From: Margaritifera margaritifera
Taxonomy: Eukaryota; Mollusca; Bivalvia; Unionida; Margaritiferidae
Direction of reading: 5' to 3'
Length of the DNA: 64,000 nt
Assembly (NCBI GenBank): GCA_029931535.1
Contig: JAQPZY010000833.1
Coordinates: 489,547 to 553,546, forward strand
Position 1 is the stretch's first letter, and each line of letters opens with the position of its first letter. Below are positions 11,200 through 24,290 of this stretch, piece after piece. Position numbers and translations under genes: made by a program. The notes beneath the pieces are model-generated. The model was not told the DNA's origin and made no database searches. It was given only the letters and a program-made list of their open reading frames with translations.

Positions 11200-11805
11200 T
11201 GATAATTTACACTAACAGAGGGTAGGGTAAACCACGGGTCATTGTTGTTTATTCACCAAAGCAAGTGCAAACATTAAAAACCTCGAATAAACAACATCCA
11301 TATAAAACCAAGAACGCGTAGGGTGAGCAACGGGTCAGTGTTGTTTAGTCGCCCGGTGCTAGCGCAGATATTAAAAACCTCGAATAAACAACGTCCATAT
11401 AAAACAAAGATCGGGCAGAGTGAACAACAGGTCATTGTTGTTTAGTCACCTAAAGCAAGCGCAAACATTCAAAACCTTGAATAAACAACGTCCATATAAA
11501 ACCATGAACGGCTAGAGTGATCAAAATGTCATTGCTGCATAGTCACCAAAAGCAAGCGCAAATATTAAAAACCTCGAATAAACAACGTCCATATAAAACC
11601 AAGATCGGACAGAGTGAACAACAGGTCATTGTTGTTTAGTCGCCTAAAGCAAGCGCAAACATTTTAAACCTTGAATAAACAACGTCCATATAATACCAAG
11701 ATCGGGCAGGGTGAACAACGGGTCATTGTTGTTTAGTCACCGAAAGCAAGAGCAAACATTTAAAACCTTGAATAAACAACGTCCATATAAAACCTAGAAT
11801 GCTAT
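11200..11805. repeat. 97-bp satellite, six copies, with an internal hairpin
   Basis: Anchoring on CATTGTTGTTTAGTC, units begin near 11241, 11337, 11434, 11531, 11628 and 11725, a spacing of 96-97 bases. Each unit holds GTTGTTTA(T/G)TC and, about 30 bases later, GAATAAACAAC, its reverse complement. The pair is perfect over 11 bases in the first unit and 10 of 11 in most others. Unit four has decayed on the left arm. AACGTCCATATAAAACC is the most conserved part of the spacer. The array ends in AATAAACAAAG near 11815. Confidence 0.9.
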
Positions 11806-13510
11806 AGAATAAACAAAGTGTTTCTTTATTGCTTGCAGTTATTCTTGGGTAACTAGACAGCTTTTGGGGCTAGCTCATTGCCAGTTTGTGTTTTCCCCTT
11901 CTTCTAACAGTTCTGGCCGCTGGACTCCAGACGGGTTGTCCCAGCTGGTCCCCCAACCTACTAACAATTGTTCCTACATGGCTGACAACAAGCTCCAAAT
12001 CGGGTAACCCCCGGCTGGTACAAATATCCTTTTACGACTACTGCGCTTATTATTTATGAACTGTAACCTTATGAAACTTACAGAAATATATTACTTTAGC
12101 ACACAATGTAGGTATTTCGTCGAATACGGTAATTGCTTTGCTTTTTATAGTAGCAGCTTGAAATCATAGCTGTATATAATTTATTTATGTTTCTAATATC
12201 TGATAATTGTGATCTTTGTTTTGAGAAACATGGGTCAATTTAGAAGACTCATTTAATAAGAATTCAGAAATAAAAACTACCAATGAATAATGCAAACATT
12301 GGACACAAAAAATGAATATCTGATTAGTTAGGAAAATCATTCATAATTGTGTTTAGTAAATGAGTCATTTTCAGAGAAAAGAGACCTCGAAAATATTAGA
12401 CTGAATTTCTATCTTCATTCAACCCTACTTCTGTTAGCATTAATACAACGTGGTTTACAGTTTAAGCTTGTCACAAGCTAAGTATGATCAGTATAGTAGA
12501 AATTTTTTCTTAATATAACTTTTAAAGTTAATTTTTTTTCTCAAAAGAAATCATCACAACTAATTACTTTGATTCCTATTATAACTTCATAAAAGCTATT
12601 ATTATTTGTAATTCGTATAGTTTTTGATCATCTATTGCTTTTATCACCCATGAAGACTCTGGATTGATTTGCAGAATGCATTTAATGGTTAATAGTAGAG
12701 AACGTTGAGCATGGGTTTTAACTTATTGACATCTAATTCGCAAAAAGAATATTTATTTTTTGTTTTAATATAAGTTGTTTTGTAATAAATATGAAATTGA
12801 CTAAGAAAAGAGGCTTCCGTTTGGACAAAATACATTTTTAACTTCATGACACATGTTTAACACCCCTGAAGTGCTCCATGGAATTTGAATATTTCATTCA
12901 AACTTGCTCACCAATGAATCAAAGTATTTTGTTCTAATCTTGAAGATAACAAATTTTCCAGAGAGGTCGGTGACACTCATATTATTGCTTTCTTTGGCAG
13001 CTTGTAGTTGTTTTATATTTTATTCCATCTGTATCTTCTAACCTTTTACCGTTTGCGTCGAGATTGTGCGTAATATACGGAGGTCATATACTCATAGTTC
13101 AAAGTTACAGATTCGTTAATACGTTTAACAGAGAAAGTTAACAGGGGCAAAAAGAGCAACTAGTGTGACCCCCCCCCCCCTTTACGTCTTATAAAAACAT
13201 CGGAATGGTCTGTCCCATTTTCCTTTTTTGCAGAAATGTACTCATACTTGTGTCAATCTGTTTGGAAATTTTGTATCTGATAATTAATAAACTAACTAGA
13301 ACAATATCATAAGCTCGCCGTCCCAACGCTTTTCATTGCATATTCCAAACAACCATCCCCCAAAACACACACGCACACGCACAGACACACACACACACAC
13401 ATCAGTGGGACGGCGACCAAATGGTTATAAGGGCAAAATTGATGACTATGATGGATTCGCTGTCGCTGCATATATGAATTTTAGTTAAACTACATATATT
13501 TAAAACTCTG
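11806..13510. other. No gene seen; C-run and (CA)n
   Basis: 11830-12010 is relatively G+C-rich but stop-broken. A C10 run lies near 13171-13180. A CA-rich microsatellite lies at about 13365-13402. No coding signal is recognised. Confidence 0.5.
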
Positions 13511-13511
13511 A

Positions 13512-13770
13512 TTTATATTTTACATTGACCTTTAACACTCTCACAGGAACCACAGGTTTTTGAGTCAATAATGACAGCCCTCTTAGAAATGGTCATCATA
13601 GGGACAACATAACTACAAAGTTTGGTGAAGTTCCACCCAACAGTTATGAAGGAGATGTGATAACGGTCATAGGGTGTGATAACGGACATATTGGCGGAGA
13701 TACGGACGGACGGACAGGTGGAGGGTATCACGATATCCCGAACACTTTTAAAAGAAACGTCAAAATAAAT
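13512..13770. repeat. Probable dispersed repeat with GGACGGACGGACAG core
   Basis: The segment reads CAAAGTTTGGTGAAG, then GATACGGACGGACGGACAG, then TATCACGATATCCCG. GGACGGACGGACAG-type cores in an AT-rich, non-coding context look like one of the abundant dispersed repeats of mollusc genomes. I base this on general resemblance, not on a second full copy in the window. A loosely similar GTCCGTCCGTCC block occurs near 24057. Confidence 0.45.
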
Positions 13771-15019
13771 GTTGCACAGCTTTGCTGACAACAGAGACAT
13801 TGTCTGGAAACATGGGAATTCAAAAAGGACGATAATGATTCTCCTATTTCAAAGAACCCACTGCTGTCTAGTATTACCTGAACCCCTGAATGACAGTCTT
13901 ATTTTGTCGCAGGCAAAATGAACAGGAAACATGAAACATTTCTTCCTTTTAAGTTTTTCTTCTTCAAATGAGGTTGTTATAACTAATTCGATTACTTTCC
14001 ATTGAAGTGCTGCTTAATGGAAATAGCTTGTAGTGATTTGTATACAGTCGCCTGATCCTTTTGTTTTATATTTGAAAGGAACTTTGGATTAATTGTATGA
14101 ATACGTTTATAATATTTAGTAAGTAATAATTAGATAAATATGTTAAGAAATGAGAATCCGATAAGCCGCCCCCACTTATAGGCCATTCCCCACGAACGCT
14201 TTGGTTATTCTTCATCGCTGTTAATAACGAGTCAACAACTGATAATGCTGCCATGAGATCGAATTGTTTATCTTCTCAGTCAGTAATCCCTATCACTCAA
14301 TAGCATAAATCAACCATTGCCGAACATGACATTTTTTCCTTGATAAAAATCGAACAATAATGATGTCAAAGAGATTCTAAATGCAATTGTTCAGTTAAAT
14401 CTTTTTAATATGTTGTACGCCCCACCACCAATGTTAAGTTTAATGTTTAAGTTCGTGTATCAGGTAATGTTGTGATAAATTCATCTTCCATGAATAATGC
14501 AATTCTAATTTTCAAAATAGATGTTTTGTCTGCGAACTAATTGCATGTCAGTGTTGCATCTTTTTAAAGCCATAATTGTTTGTAATTTGCGCACTGTTGT
14601 TGCATCTATTTTTAAATTACATATAATCAGTTTTCAAAATACATTTAATGATTATTTATCAAGATAAAATTTATCATGGGTTACAATTAATGAACGTCTA
14701 ATTGGCAAAGAAGGAAATTCTTCATTGCTTTATTACAAGAGAAAATTAACAGAGAAATGAGACCTCGTTTACTTGCCCGTTTAAAATGTTTAAATTGCCT
14801 CAGGCTACTATACAATGCATTTACCTCCCTTGTCAATATTGAAAAGATATATTTATTGAAATTTGTAAGTTAAAATCTATTTAAAAATGAAGTCCTCACC
14901 AGTAATAGTGTTGTTTTCTATAACAGCGTCTTAAGTGCCATATTTGTAACTTCTATGCTCTTGTCGTATCTGTTTTTTTTAAATATTTTTTATATGACTT
15001 TTTATTTATTTATTTTAAG

Positions 15020-15093
<74 letters not shown>

Positions 15094-15470
15094 GTTGTCC
15101 TCTGCACATAGCAAAATTTGTGTGATCATTAATCTCACGTGATCAGGTACAAAATAAAAAATTATTTACCTGGTACATACAAAAATAGTTGGTTGTTGTC
15201 AGGAGCAAAACAAGGAAACTGCTTAGTATTCGTATACAATTCTGATGTTTACGTGAAAGTACAGTTGACTTTTTTTTTAAAAATCCATATCTTCATTGTG
15301 AATTAACAATTAAATTCAACTATTTGTCTGAAAAAATCAGGTAATGCTTTATGAAACAAAGTAACATACTTCAATAAACTTTTCAATCTGAGAAAATTTG
15401 AATCTTTAAAACTTTGAATGATATTTAGTTCGTTTTTATCAGCTATCATAAATTGAGTAAACTTCCTATG
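13771..15470. other. No gene seen; (TA)n at 15021-15090
   Basis: AT-rich unique-looking sequence with a 70-base TA tract at 15021-15090. No supported frame. Confidence 0.5.
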
Positions 15471-15690
15471 TGCGGACCAATTTTTTTATTCGATCCGGAC
15501 AAAATTTGGCATGCAAGGCTATATCATCCGGGCGATGCTTTTTAACCACATCCGGAAAGAAATCGAATGTAATTTTTTAATATGCGGACCAATTTTTTTA
15601 CTTGATCTGGACCAGATTTTGGATGCAAGGCTACATCATCCGGGCGATGCTTTTTTACCACATCCAGCTGTATATCGAACAATATGCTAA
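15471..15690. repeat. 112-bp tandem duplication
   Basis: TGCGGACCAATTTTTTTA starts at 15471 and again at 15583. In both copies it is followed by a GATC(C/T)GGAC segment, ATGCAAGGCTA, CATCCGGGCGATGCTTTTT and ACCACATCC. There are two copies with few differences. No coding content. Confidence 0.85.
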
Positions 15691-16321
15691 ACAAAGCTCA
15701 TCAAAGGTTGCTAACTACTGGTAAATCTCTATTCTAAATTGTAGTCAATATGAATTGTTCGTATATGTTTCTGTTTAAGATTGAAACCAGATCGGCGTTT
15801 GTAAAATATGTATGCTCACAATGTCAACTGTATAATTTTCAAAAGCTCCAAAATTTTTAAAACTTTTTAAAATTGTTCGTAAGGTCTGAAAATCTAATAA
15901 AGTCATCTATACATTCATATAAACGTGCCTACTGAATATCTATTGTTTTCCTTGAGTGGTTTTTGTTCAGTCGTGCTCAAAATGTTTGCAAGAAAAAAAT
16001 CACAGTCCCAAAATGTTTAAAAAAATGTATTAAACAAATTGAACAATTGCTATAATGGTCTTATAATCTAATCAGGTCATCTACCACATTTCATTTGTAA
16101 ATATGGAATGTTTTTTACACAATCATGCTCAAGAGTTTTATTTTTATTTTTATTTTTGCGCAATCATGCTCACAGCGAAATGGACATGACCAAATCTAGA
16201 TGTCCCCACTGTGAGGGTCTTAAAAGTCCCAAAAGTTAAAAAGGTGAATAAAATGGAATATTGCTATAATGGCACGAAAGTCTAATCAGACCATCTATAC
16301 ACACAAAATAATATGCTACAA

Positions 16322-16948
16322 AGTTTCTGATTTTAAAATAACTAACCTGTTCATTGTCCTGTTTAAGTTGCCTATTTGTCAGAGTAACAGTTATTTTTTA
16401 TGGTTGAAATTATCAAACGTAAAATAGAGTTTCTTATATTAGTGTAAAAGTCCCCTCTTACCCACACAAAATGGTAGAGCGGTATTCCAAGTCACCAACG
16501 GGAACCGTCGTGGAGCTGACGGAAAATAAATATGGCTAAAACTGGCAAACAGGAAGAACATTTAGGTTCGGCAGATTCAAATCTACCCGAATATATCATA
16601 TTTTGTTACATCTGATACGATTCAAGAATGTACAAAACAAAATAGCTTAGATCGGTATACCAACGGGACAAATGACCGCTGCCATTATGCTCACGTCACT
16701 GAAATACCAATACTAGTAAATATTCCTGTCGGCATACCGATCTAAGATGTTTTGTCTAGTACATTCTCAAATCTTATCAGATGTTCAAAAAAGAAATGTG
16801 ATATATTGCAGTAGATTAGACCCTGCTAAACCTAAATGTTCTTCCTGTCAGCCACTTGTTGGCATATTTATTTTGGGATCCTTCCCGAAGGAATACCTCG
16901 AACTTGCAAAAGGACACTTAATTTTGCCTCAATATACAGCAGAGACTA
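16322..16948 (+). repeat. Composite repeat copy 1, left part, with foldback core
   Basis: This segment matches the reverse complement of about 32185-32806 along its length. For example, TTTAAAATAACTAACCTGTTC here corresponds to TTTAAAATGACTAACCTGTTC there. It contains its own long palindrome: arms at about 16479-16665 and 16722-16908, each about 185 bases. Shared tracts include TTAGATCGGTAT and GGAAGAACATTTAGGTT. The outer left boundary is sharp at 16322 (AGTTTCTG), because sequence further left no longer matches the other copy. The element continues at 20652 after an insertion. Confidence 0.85.
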
Positions 16949-19900
16949 CTGTACACGCCTCGTGGATTATGGATTGCCCACAAAATCCGGTGGACATGGA
17001 CACAGGGATAAGGGATTAAATGTCAACTACGTTTAGTGAATGTCCACACAGTCTGGTGGATTTCCCCCAAGTCTATTGAAAATCCACTCAATCCAGTGGA
17101 AGTCCGTCACGGATTTTATTACAGCCGTAGTGGGTTTTATGGCACCCCTCTCCGATTTTATTGTATTCGCTCAGCGAGTCAACACACTAAACAAACAGAT
17201 GAGACAAACATCGACGTCGTAAACTCGACCATGGCAGGTGTCAATTCTATACCTTTACCTATACAAACTATACAGTGGTAAAATTTCTTAATGTATTTAT
17301 CAGTGGCCTAGCTTAGGATACATACAGACGAACGCGCGTATCATAGAAAAAATAATAGCTTTTAAATTTCTTGGAGATGTTCCCACCCCTGTCCTCGACA
17401 GAGCGTACATCAGAAAAATTGTCTAGCTGCAACGTACATCCCTGTTGATGTTTATATATACATATGCGGAAATTTACATACTGTTCTGCATCAAGCGGTA
17501 ACATCGATGTTCTTTCTCAATAAATGATATTTCATAAAAGTGCTTCGTGTACTGGTTATTATTTTGTCATAGTTTCCCTTTTATTTCCATGCTATTTCCA
17601 AGACCCACTTTGAAGAAATTATTGAAAGCAGTAATACAAATAAAACTCGAAATGAGATTACAAACGAACGCCGTACTATTTATATCATACATGAACGATC
17701 AAGAACACTGGAACATTATGACAATAACGTGGAACCGTATTTTAAAGTAAAAAAGATAATACGAGCTATGCTACAAAAAGATTCTTCTGTAACTTTACCC
17801 GTCAACTTTTAAAATAACATTGTTTATCAGAGAGTATGACACTGTTTTAAATGCGCGGAATTGTTTACACTGTATTGACTGTTGCGCTCTATGGGTGACC
17901 ATTCATGCCATGAACAAAGCGATCTCAATCAGATATTATCTCCTAAAACTGGTTTTTAGCGGTATATAAAGCAAGCCATAGATAATATTTGTATTTTCCC
18001 GATTAGGGACCAACCAAGCATTTAAATGTATTATGAATATTTTATTTTATAAAAATCGCAACAAGTGTATTTTCTTTAAAGCTAAATCCTATTACAGCCC
18101 CACCCCCAACAGCGCATATATTAGAAGTTAAATTACTTAAATTGTGGACTTTTAATATGGACTGAGAAATGCAATGAGGTTAAGTTGCGATATTTTTGCG
18201 TATAATTGTTTTTAGCGATATAAAAAAACAAACCATATAACATTTTTATTATCCCCCATTAATATTTCGACGCAGCGCATAAAATATAAGTTTATCGCAG
18301 TAGCACATATCTATGACACGTTTATGAAAACTCTATTAAACTACCGACTGTCTTCTCTTTTTATATGCATGTTTTCTTGTAATAAATGTGTTAATTATAT
18401 GCAAAACTGAGAGAGAGAGAGACAGAGAGAGAGAACCGTAACTTTCGGTCGACGTTACAAGTAGCTTTTATCACTAACTCAGGCACAGGCATTGATCATT
18501 AGAGAGTATACATTTTTGAAATGTGTTGCAATTATCTTCATTTTGGAATTCGTCTACTGAAAAACTTTAGAAATAAAATGTTGCTACCCCTCTTTATTCA
18601 AAAAAAGTAAATAAGTAAATTGCTGATTAGCAATTCATTTTGTATTTAAAAATAATTTATATAATTATTTTAGTTATTAACCTTCTATTAGTGTGCTTTT
18701 CTTATTATTCTATTTTAGTTCTATAGTCGAATCTGGTCATAATTAACATATACGAACTTAAAGCTTCAGATATTTTAAGAGATTGAAAGTCCAATGAGCC
18801 AGCATTACTTCAATAACCAAACTGAAAACAGTGACAATATTCGGGGCGAACTTAGAATTAATATAAAAGGTTCACAATAAACAGGAAATAATTGGGATTT
18901 ACAACCTTTAAAACCAAAACCTCTTCCACCTCCAGTTCAGAGTAGATAAAGAAGTTTTACCAGGGATACCTATATAAAGCCATTAAAAATATGAAGCCAC
19001 GTATTACTAGCAATCAGTGGAATTAGAGATAGACTGTATAGCCTTGGCAAACACGTGGCTTAGCAATTTCGGGCAACATACAAGGCATTATTGATATATC
19101 TGATGTGTTCAGCTTAGGCGTAATACAGTACAAGTTAAATAAAAGTATGAATAAGAAGAAAATCCACTCATATAAAGCTAAAACTAAACCGACGTACAAA
19201 ACTAGAGGCTATTTATTGTACCGTAAATATAATCGTACATACCGCAATTAACTGCTACTGCAACTTGCTAAACAGCCCCATCCTTTTCTCTTTGCTGTGT
19301 TTATGTATGTCTTCAGACATTTAACCTTGGATTATTATTGCTTTTTAATTAACTTCGGAGTCCAAAGTTTGTTCGTGTGACTTTAAGCTTTGTTTTGGTT
19401 TCCAAAGATTCAGTCCCATTTGGGTGATTATGGACAGAATTTCAGTAATTTCACATTGTTTACCTACTTGCTAAACCCTGTACAAATATGAATTTGGTCC
19501 GTGTTCTTTAACGACAATGTTTCATTAGTAATCACGTCAACTTCTTAAAAAGGATAACTGGGTCAAAATGTAACTAATTAGTTACTAAACTGATACACTA
19601 TATTCGCTTCACATACAGGAGCAGTTTTGCAGTATTTGTCATGTTGATTGAAAGAATGTACTGTACCAAATAAATTGTATTTGGATTAACCAAAATAATA
19701 CATACAAGTTTATCTCCTTCCGAAAATATTTAATAAGTGATTATGCTTTTTCTTCACTTTCATCCATCCATTTGGTAATATTAAACTCGTGAGATGACCA
19801 AACCAGCAATCCTAAGAATATTTGTTAAGCTGTTGGCTATAGAATGCAGCATAACGTGCTTCGTAGAGTCTGTGTAAAAACAATGGGTGAAAGTAAATAG

Positions 19901-20166
19901 GTGTCTAGTTTCTGAGAAAATGTGTCACATGGACATGTATATTTGGGTTGCAAGTGCTAAACAGAGGCCGGACTAGTAGAGGTTGTATTTTGGATAGCGC
20001 TGTGTATATTTCATTGTGTGGGAACATGTTAAGCAAACAATTTAAAGGTGACGGGGGAATGAAAAAAATAAATCACAGCATTTATTGCATTTTTATTTTA
20101 ATAACGGAATGAAACTCGCTAATACTTACGTGTGATTTATTTGTCCTTTTGTTTGTTTAAAAGCAG

Positions 20167-20250
<84 letters not shown>

Positions 20251-20649
20251 AAATTACTATCATTAAATGTTGCATATTTTGTGAAGCACCTAAATAGTCT
20301 CAGGATTCTTTGCTCAGAAATGCATCTTTCATCTCGCAATACACATATGTGAATGCATTTTAGTGGGCGACTCATTGAATATTAAACGGCATTGTGTACA
20401 ACTTAAAAAGAACATTATGCACTGTGTTCTGTATCTCAGCCGACAGGTAAGTTCCACGCGATGTAGAGAACGTCCACTATTAGATAATTATATTGCTGCG
20501 ACTTTTTAACTGGGGCAATAAACTTAATCCGTCCACTAAAAGCCACGACGCCGACAATCCACCATATCCGGTTTGTAACGGAAACAGCTGGGACGGATTA
20601 AGTTTCACCGTGGGAACGTGGATATCCGTAATCCACGATGAGTGTACAG
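16949..20649. mobile_element. 3.7-kb TIR element with TA target duplication, no visible transposase
   Basis: The left end begins CTGTACACGCCTCGTGGATT. The right end, read on the other strand, begins CTGTACACTCATCGTGGATT. The two agree at about 27 of the first 33 bases. TA dinucleotides flank both ends (16947-16948 and 20650-20651). The sequences just outside join into a continuous match with the uninterrupted inverted copy at 32160-32185, which confirms the insertion point. Inner ends are rich in short GTGGATT/AATCCAC repeats. The interior is AT-rich with no frame resembling a transposase, so it is non-autonomous or has lost its gene. Small TIRs and TA duplication point to the Tc1/mariner-like (IS630) supergroup, by inference. 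Confidence 0.8.
20170..20246. repeat. (CT)n microsatellite
   Basis: About 77 bases of CT repeat inside the 3.7-kb TIR element. It creates the RERERE frame on the - strand. A shorter (GA)n lies at 18411-18434 in the same element. Confidence 0.95.
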
Positions 20650-20651
20650 TA

Positions 20652-21445
20652 CATATCAAGATGTAAAAAAAATTAAAAATTTTTTTTTATAAAATCAAAC
20701 TGATTTCTTATTTCTTTCTCATAATCTGTCTGAATTGAGTATGGAAGGCCCAATGCATCACATTCAGCCTAAAATATACGTACTTTTTTAAAAACACGAT
20801 TTCGTGACTAAGCAACAGTTCACATCCCCTCCGGACTTTTAACTCTTTAGAAAACCCTAAAATTAATCAAATAAAACATTTCCCAGATAAAAAATAAAAA
20901 ATTAATCAAATAAAGATTTTTCCAGATAGAAGAATAATCTTGAATCTGTAGACAATTGTAACAAAAAAATCGAATAGGGGAGACTATACGTAGAGCTTGT
21001 TAGGATCTAGTTTCCCGTAAAACAAACCAATTGATTACCGATTTGGTAACTTTTAAAACTTAAATGCTATACACAACCACTTGAGGAAGACCATTTAAAC
21101 TTAGTAGGCATGCTGTTATGCAAGGTACAGTGTTATTTTACAAGCTATAATAACACGTTTTTGAAACTTTTATTTGTTTCAGAACATTTTGAACTAAGAT
21201 TTGTGAAGGGTTGAGGGTATACATGGTTTGCTAAGTTATTTTTGTAATGTGTAATTGTTGAATTGGACATATTTGACGATAGAGGGGCATATGTGTTTCA
21301 CAAACACAATGTAGCTTTCATTCTTCACTGTTTTCAATAGTTTGAGAACGTTTTCAGGAGGTTGTAGGAATGTTATATAATGACGTTAAACAACAACGTT
21401 GAAGCAACATTCCAGAAAATTCACCAAATCATGTTGCCACAAGGT
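20652..21445 (+). repeat. Composite repeat copy 1, right part
   Basis: 20652-21044 matches the reverse complement of 31826-32180 (shared GAATAATCTTGAATCTGT, CTAAGCAACAGTTCACAT and GATTACCGATTT). 21191-21445 matches the reverse complement of 30148-30398 (shared CACTGTTTTCAATAGTTT, GACGTTAAACAACAACGTT and AATTCACCAAATCATGTTGC). The 146 bases between are not clearly matched. In the other copy they are replaced by about 1.4 kb. Non-coding. Confidence 0.85.
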
Positions 21446-22113
21446 CGAAAAAGCCATAGCGATGAAGCAACATTGCTGCAACGTTGTATTCTTAACTGGG
21501 ACAAGAAAGGAAAGTAATAATAATAATAATAATAGTAATAATGATAATAACAACAACAACAACAAATAAGATTCAGGGAAGGTTCAAACCGCTGCTCTTA
21601 CTTTTAATTGTGACTAAATGGCAAACGGTCTTACCATTACAGTATCGTGACTGCGTATTTAAGTGTTAGACAATTTACTATAGATAGATAACATGTGGCC
21701 TGGTGAGATTCCTTAGGGCAGCAATGAATATATTAACCAAAAAAATCAATTATTCGGCTTTGTTTTGTTTTGGGGTTTTTATACAGAAAAAAAAAGATTT
21801 TACACATATCGTTGCATTAAAAGTAGACTCAAATTGTATAATATAATCCCTTTCTTCAATAAATATTTTTTCGAAAACTGCTGTAATCAATGTTATTAGT
21901 ACGTGTTATACTGTGCCAGTAGCATACTGAGTAGACCTATAGATATAGTTTACAAATGATAATTTGAATTTGTTAAAATAATTTAAATTGAAACAAATGA
22001 ACAATGGTGGTAACGAATATTGCATTTTTACTGGGTTCAGTGCTGATTTCATAACTTTAATGTATGGATGTGATTCACATTATTATTCATATTCTGATCT
22101 TGTTTGCCCTAGT

Positions 22114-22178
<65 letters not shown>

Positions 22179-23015
22179 CATAGAAGGGTAGAATATAGAT
22201 AATAAATACAACTTAACATGATCAAAGTAATGAAAAAATACACAAGGACTTTTATTTCTTACCATCATTCCTTTTTCCAAACCATTTTAGTCAAAAATGG
22301 CATAATCGACTGCTTCTTGTTGCTGTGCATCTCGTTCCTTCATGCGCCTCTATATTTAGCTACTCTCATCCAAATATTACAATTGATTATGATTTGCGCT
22401 AAAGAATGACACAAAACGCGATCAGCAACAGAAGAAAAGAATACAATATCCCATACAAAGTGCAATCGATATTTGAATGTCAGTTTTGTTTAAAGAAACA
22501 TAAAATGCCATTTTTATTTTACTGTGAAGTAATTCTATATGGCTACAGACATATAACGGGTGATCTAAAAAACGCAGCTTGTCTTCATTTTTCTGTTAGT
22601 CAGGGATAAGTGCAAACGAGAACATATGTCAAATTTACACATGTGTTAGATGGTTACAAAAAGTGTCTTCTGTAAAATAAATCAAACGTGTTCACAACTG
22701 CGATGCTAGTTTTTGAGGACTTGAAAGATGCGGAAATCGGGCAAAATTTGAGTTAACCTTCACGGAATGAAAGGACGACCTCAGCATCATTATCCATTGT
22801 CTAAGTAATACATCATTGGCTAATCGTTACTTCAGACAGCAAACTGACCGACTGGTGGTTCCATACATTTACGAAGAACATGATGGCGTACATAAATGAG
22901 CTCATGTTTCCAAACATCTGTTGTGATATTTCAGGTGTACGTAATATTCTCCATCAGCAAAGATTCTACATGACACCAACCTGTTCCATACAATCTGAAT
23001 TTTTTTTAAAAATTT

Positions 23016-23090
<75 letters not shown>

Positions 23091-24025
23091 GTAGTGCGTT
23101 GATCCTATTTGGATTGTATAATTTTTCCTCATATTTACTACAAATGTGAAATGTGCCTAAGAATTAAAACTAATGCATCATATTAAAATATAGGCTGAAT
23201 AGTCAATGTGTTTCTGACCTTTTTTGTAAAAGATTCAGATTGAAGAAATGCTACCATATATGGAGAAAAATTATTTTCAAATGTTCGCTAATTGCCGATT
23301 TTCGGAAATTTTGCGTGTGTAAATTTAATGGTTTGGTCTTTTACGATCATATATAATTTTAAATTCCAAAGATCTGCACGAGTTTAAATTTTCACGATCT
23401 CTGATCCGGTTGTTAAAAAGGTGCAAATATAAAATGACGTGAAAATTTACCAATAAACGGTAAATAGTGCGGCCATGAAATTATCAAATAGTAAGATAGC
23501 ATTGCTGAAGTTAGATTTAAACAAAAAAATTAACAAAACTTACAAATACAGATATGTTCGAACTTATTTAATTATTTCACTTGTGTGAAAAAAAGAAAAT
23601 ATTGATGCCAATTTTCCACAGTTGGTTTACATAGATTAAAAATACGGATGACAGTAGAAACAGGCAGACGAATAAACAACACTGTGTATACGCGATTCAT
23701 ATTATATTCTAAGAAAAACATTTTCAATGACCTGAAAATTTTCTTTATTTTGTGTTTTAAAACACATTTCATCATTTATATTAAAATAATGACATTTAAA
23801 AATTCCCAAGTGTGAAATGTTTCATTTCCTTTTGACTGGATATTTGATTGCCTTTGCAGCAATAAGTGTTCCAGATAATATGGACTGATATTTTTACCTT
23901 TCATTTTCCTCTTGTATGTGTGTGCCTTCAGGAAGTTGCTTGCTTCCTCACCAAATACCAATATGTCTTGCTTTCAGTGCATTTTGAATTATATTGTTAT
24001 TCTCTTCGATCACAAATGCACATTT
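21446..24025. other. No gene seen; two (TA)n tracts
   Basis: Contains an AAT/AAC trinucleotide-rich patch near 21513-21566 and TA tracts at about 22119-22176 and 23020-23086. Frames at 21988-22609 are TA-derived or low-complexity. Confidence 0.5.
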
Positions 24026-24029
24026 GGCA

Positions 24030-24290
24030 CTTAGTATTACCCTTGCCTGTCTGTCCGTCCGTCCGTCCATCCATACGTCTCGTAATACCTGTTGTCTGGA
24101 AAAAAAGTAATCCCTTCAGTCAGTTTGCGGCAGTTTGTACAGCAGCATTTATTGTTATTACAGTGTCCTACAGGCTATACTCAGTTTCACACGATCACTT
24201 GCCTTTGTTCAAAATGTCAATGATTCAGGTCGATTTTCATAACAGTGATGTTTCAGTATGGAATTTAGCTGCTAATTATTAAGATTAGTG
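24030..24290. repeat. Probable dispersed repeat with GTCCGTCCGTCC core
   Basis: CTGTCTGTCCGTCCGTCCGTC is followed by a CATACGTCTCGTAATACC segment and moderately G+C-rich non-coding sequence. The 138-codon frame 23866-24282 crosses it and is explained by this repeat, not by a gene. The call rests on the low-complexity core and general resemblance to mollusc dispersed repeats. Confidence 0.4.

Noticed and set aside
23866..24282. 138-codon + strand frame
   Set aside because: Runs through a GTCCGTCC-containing repeat with no recognisable domain.
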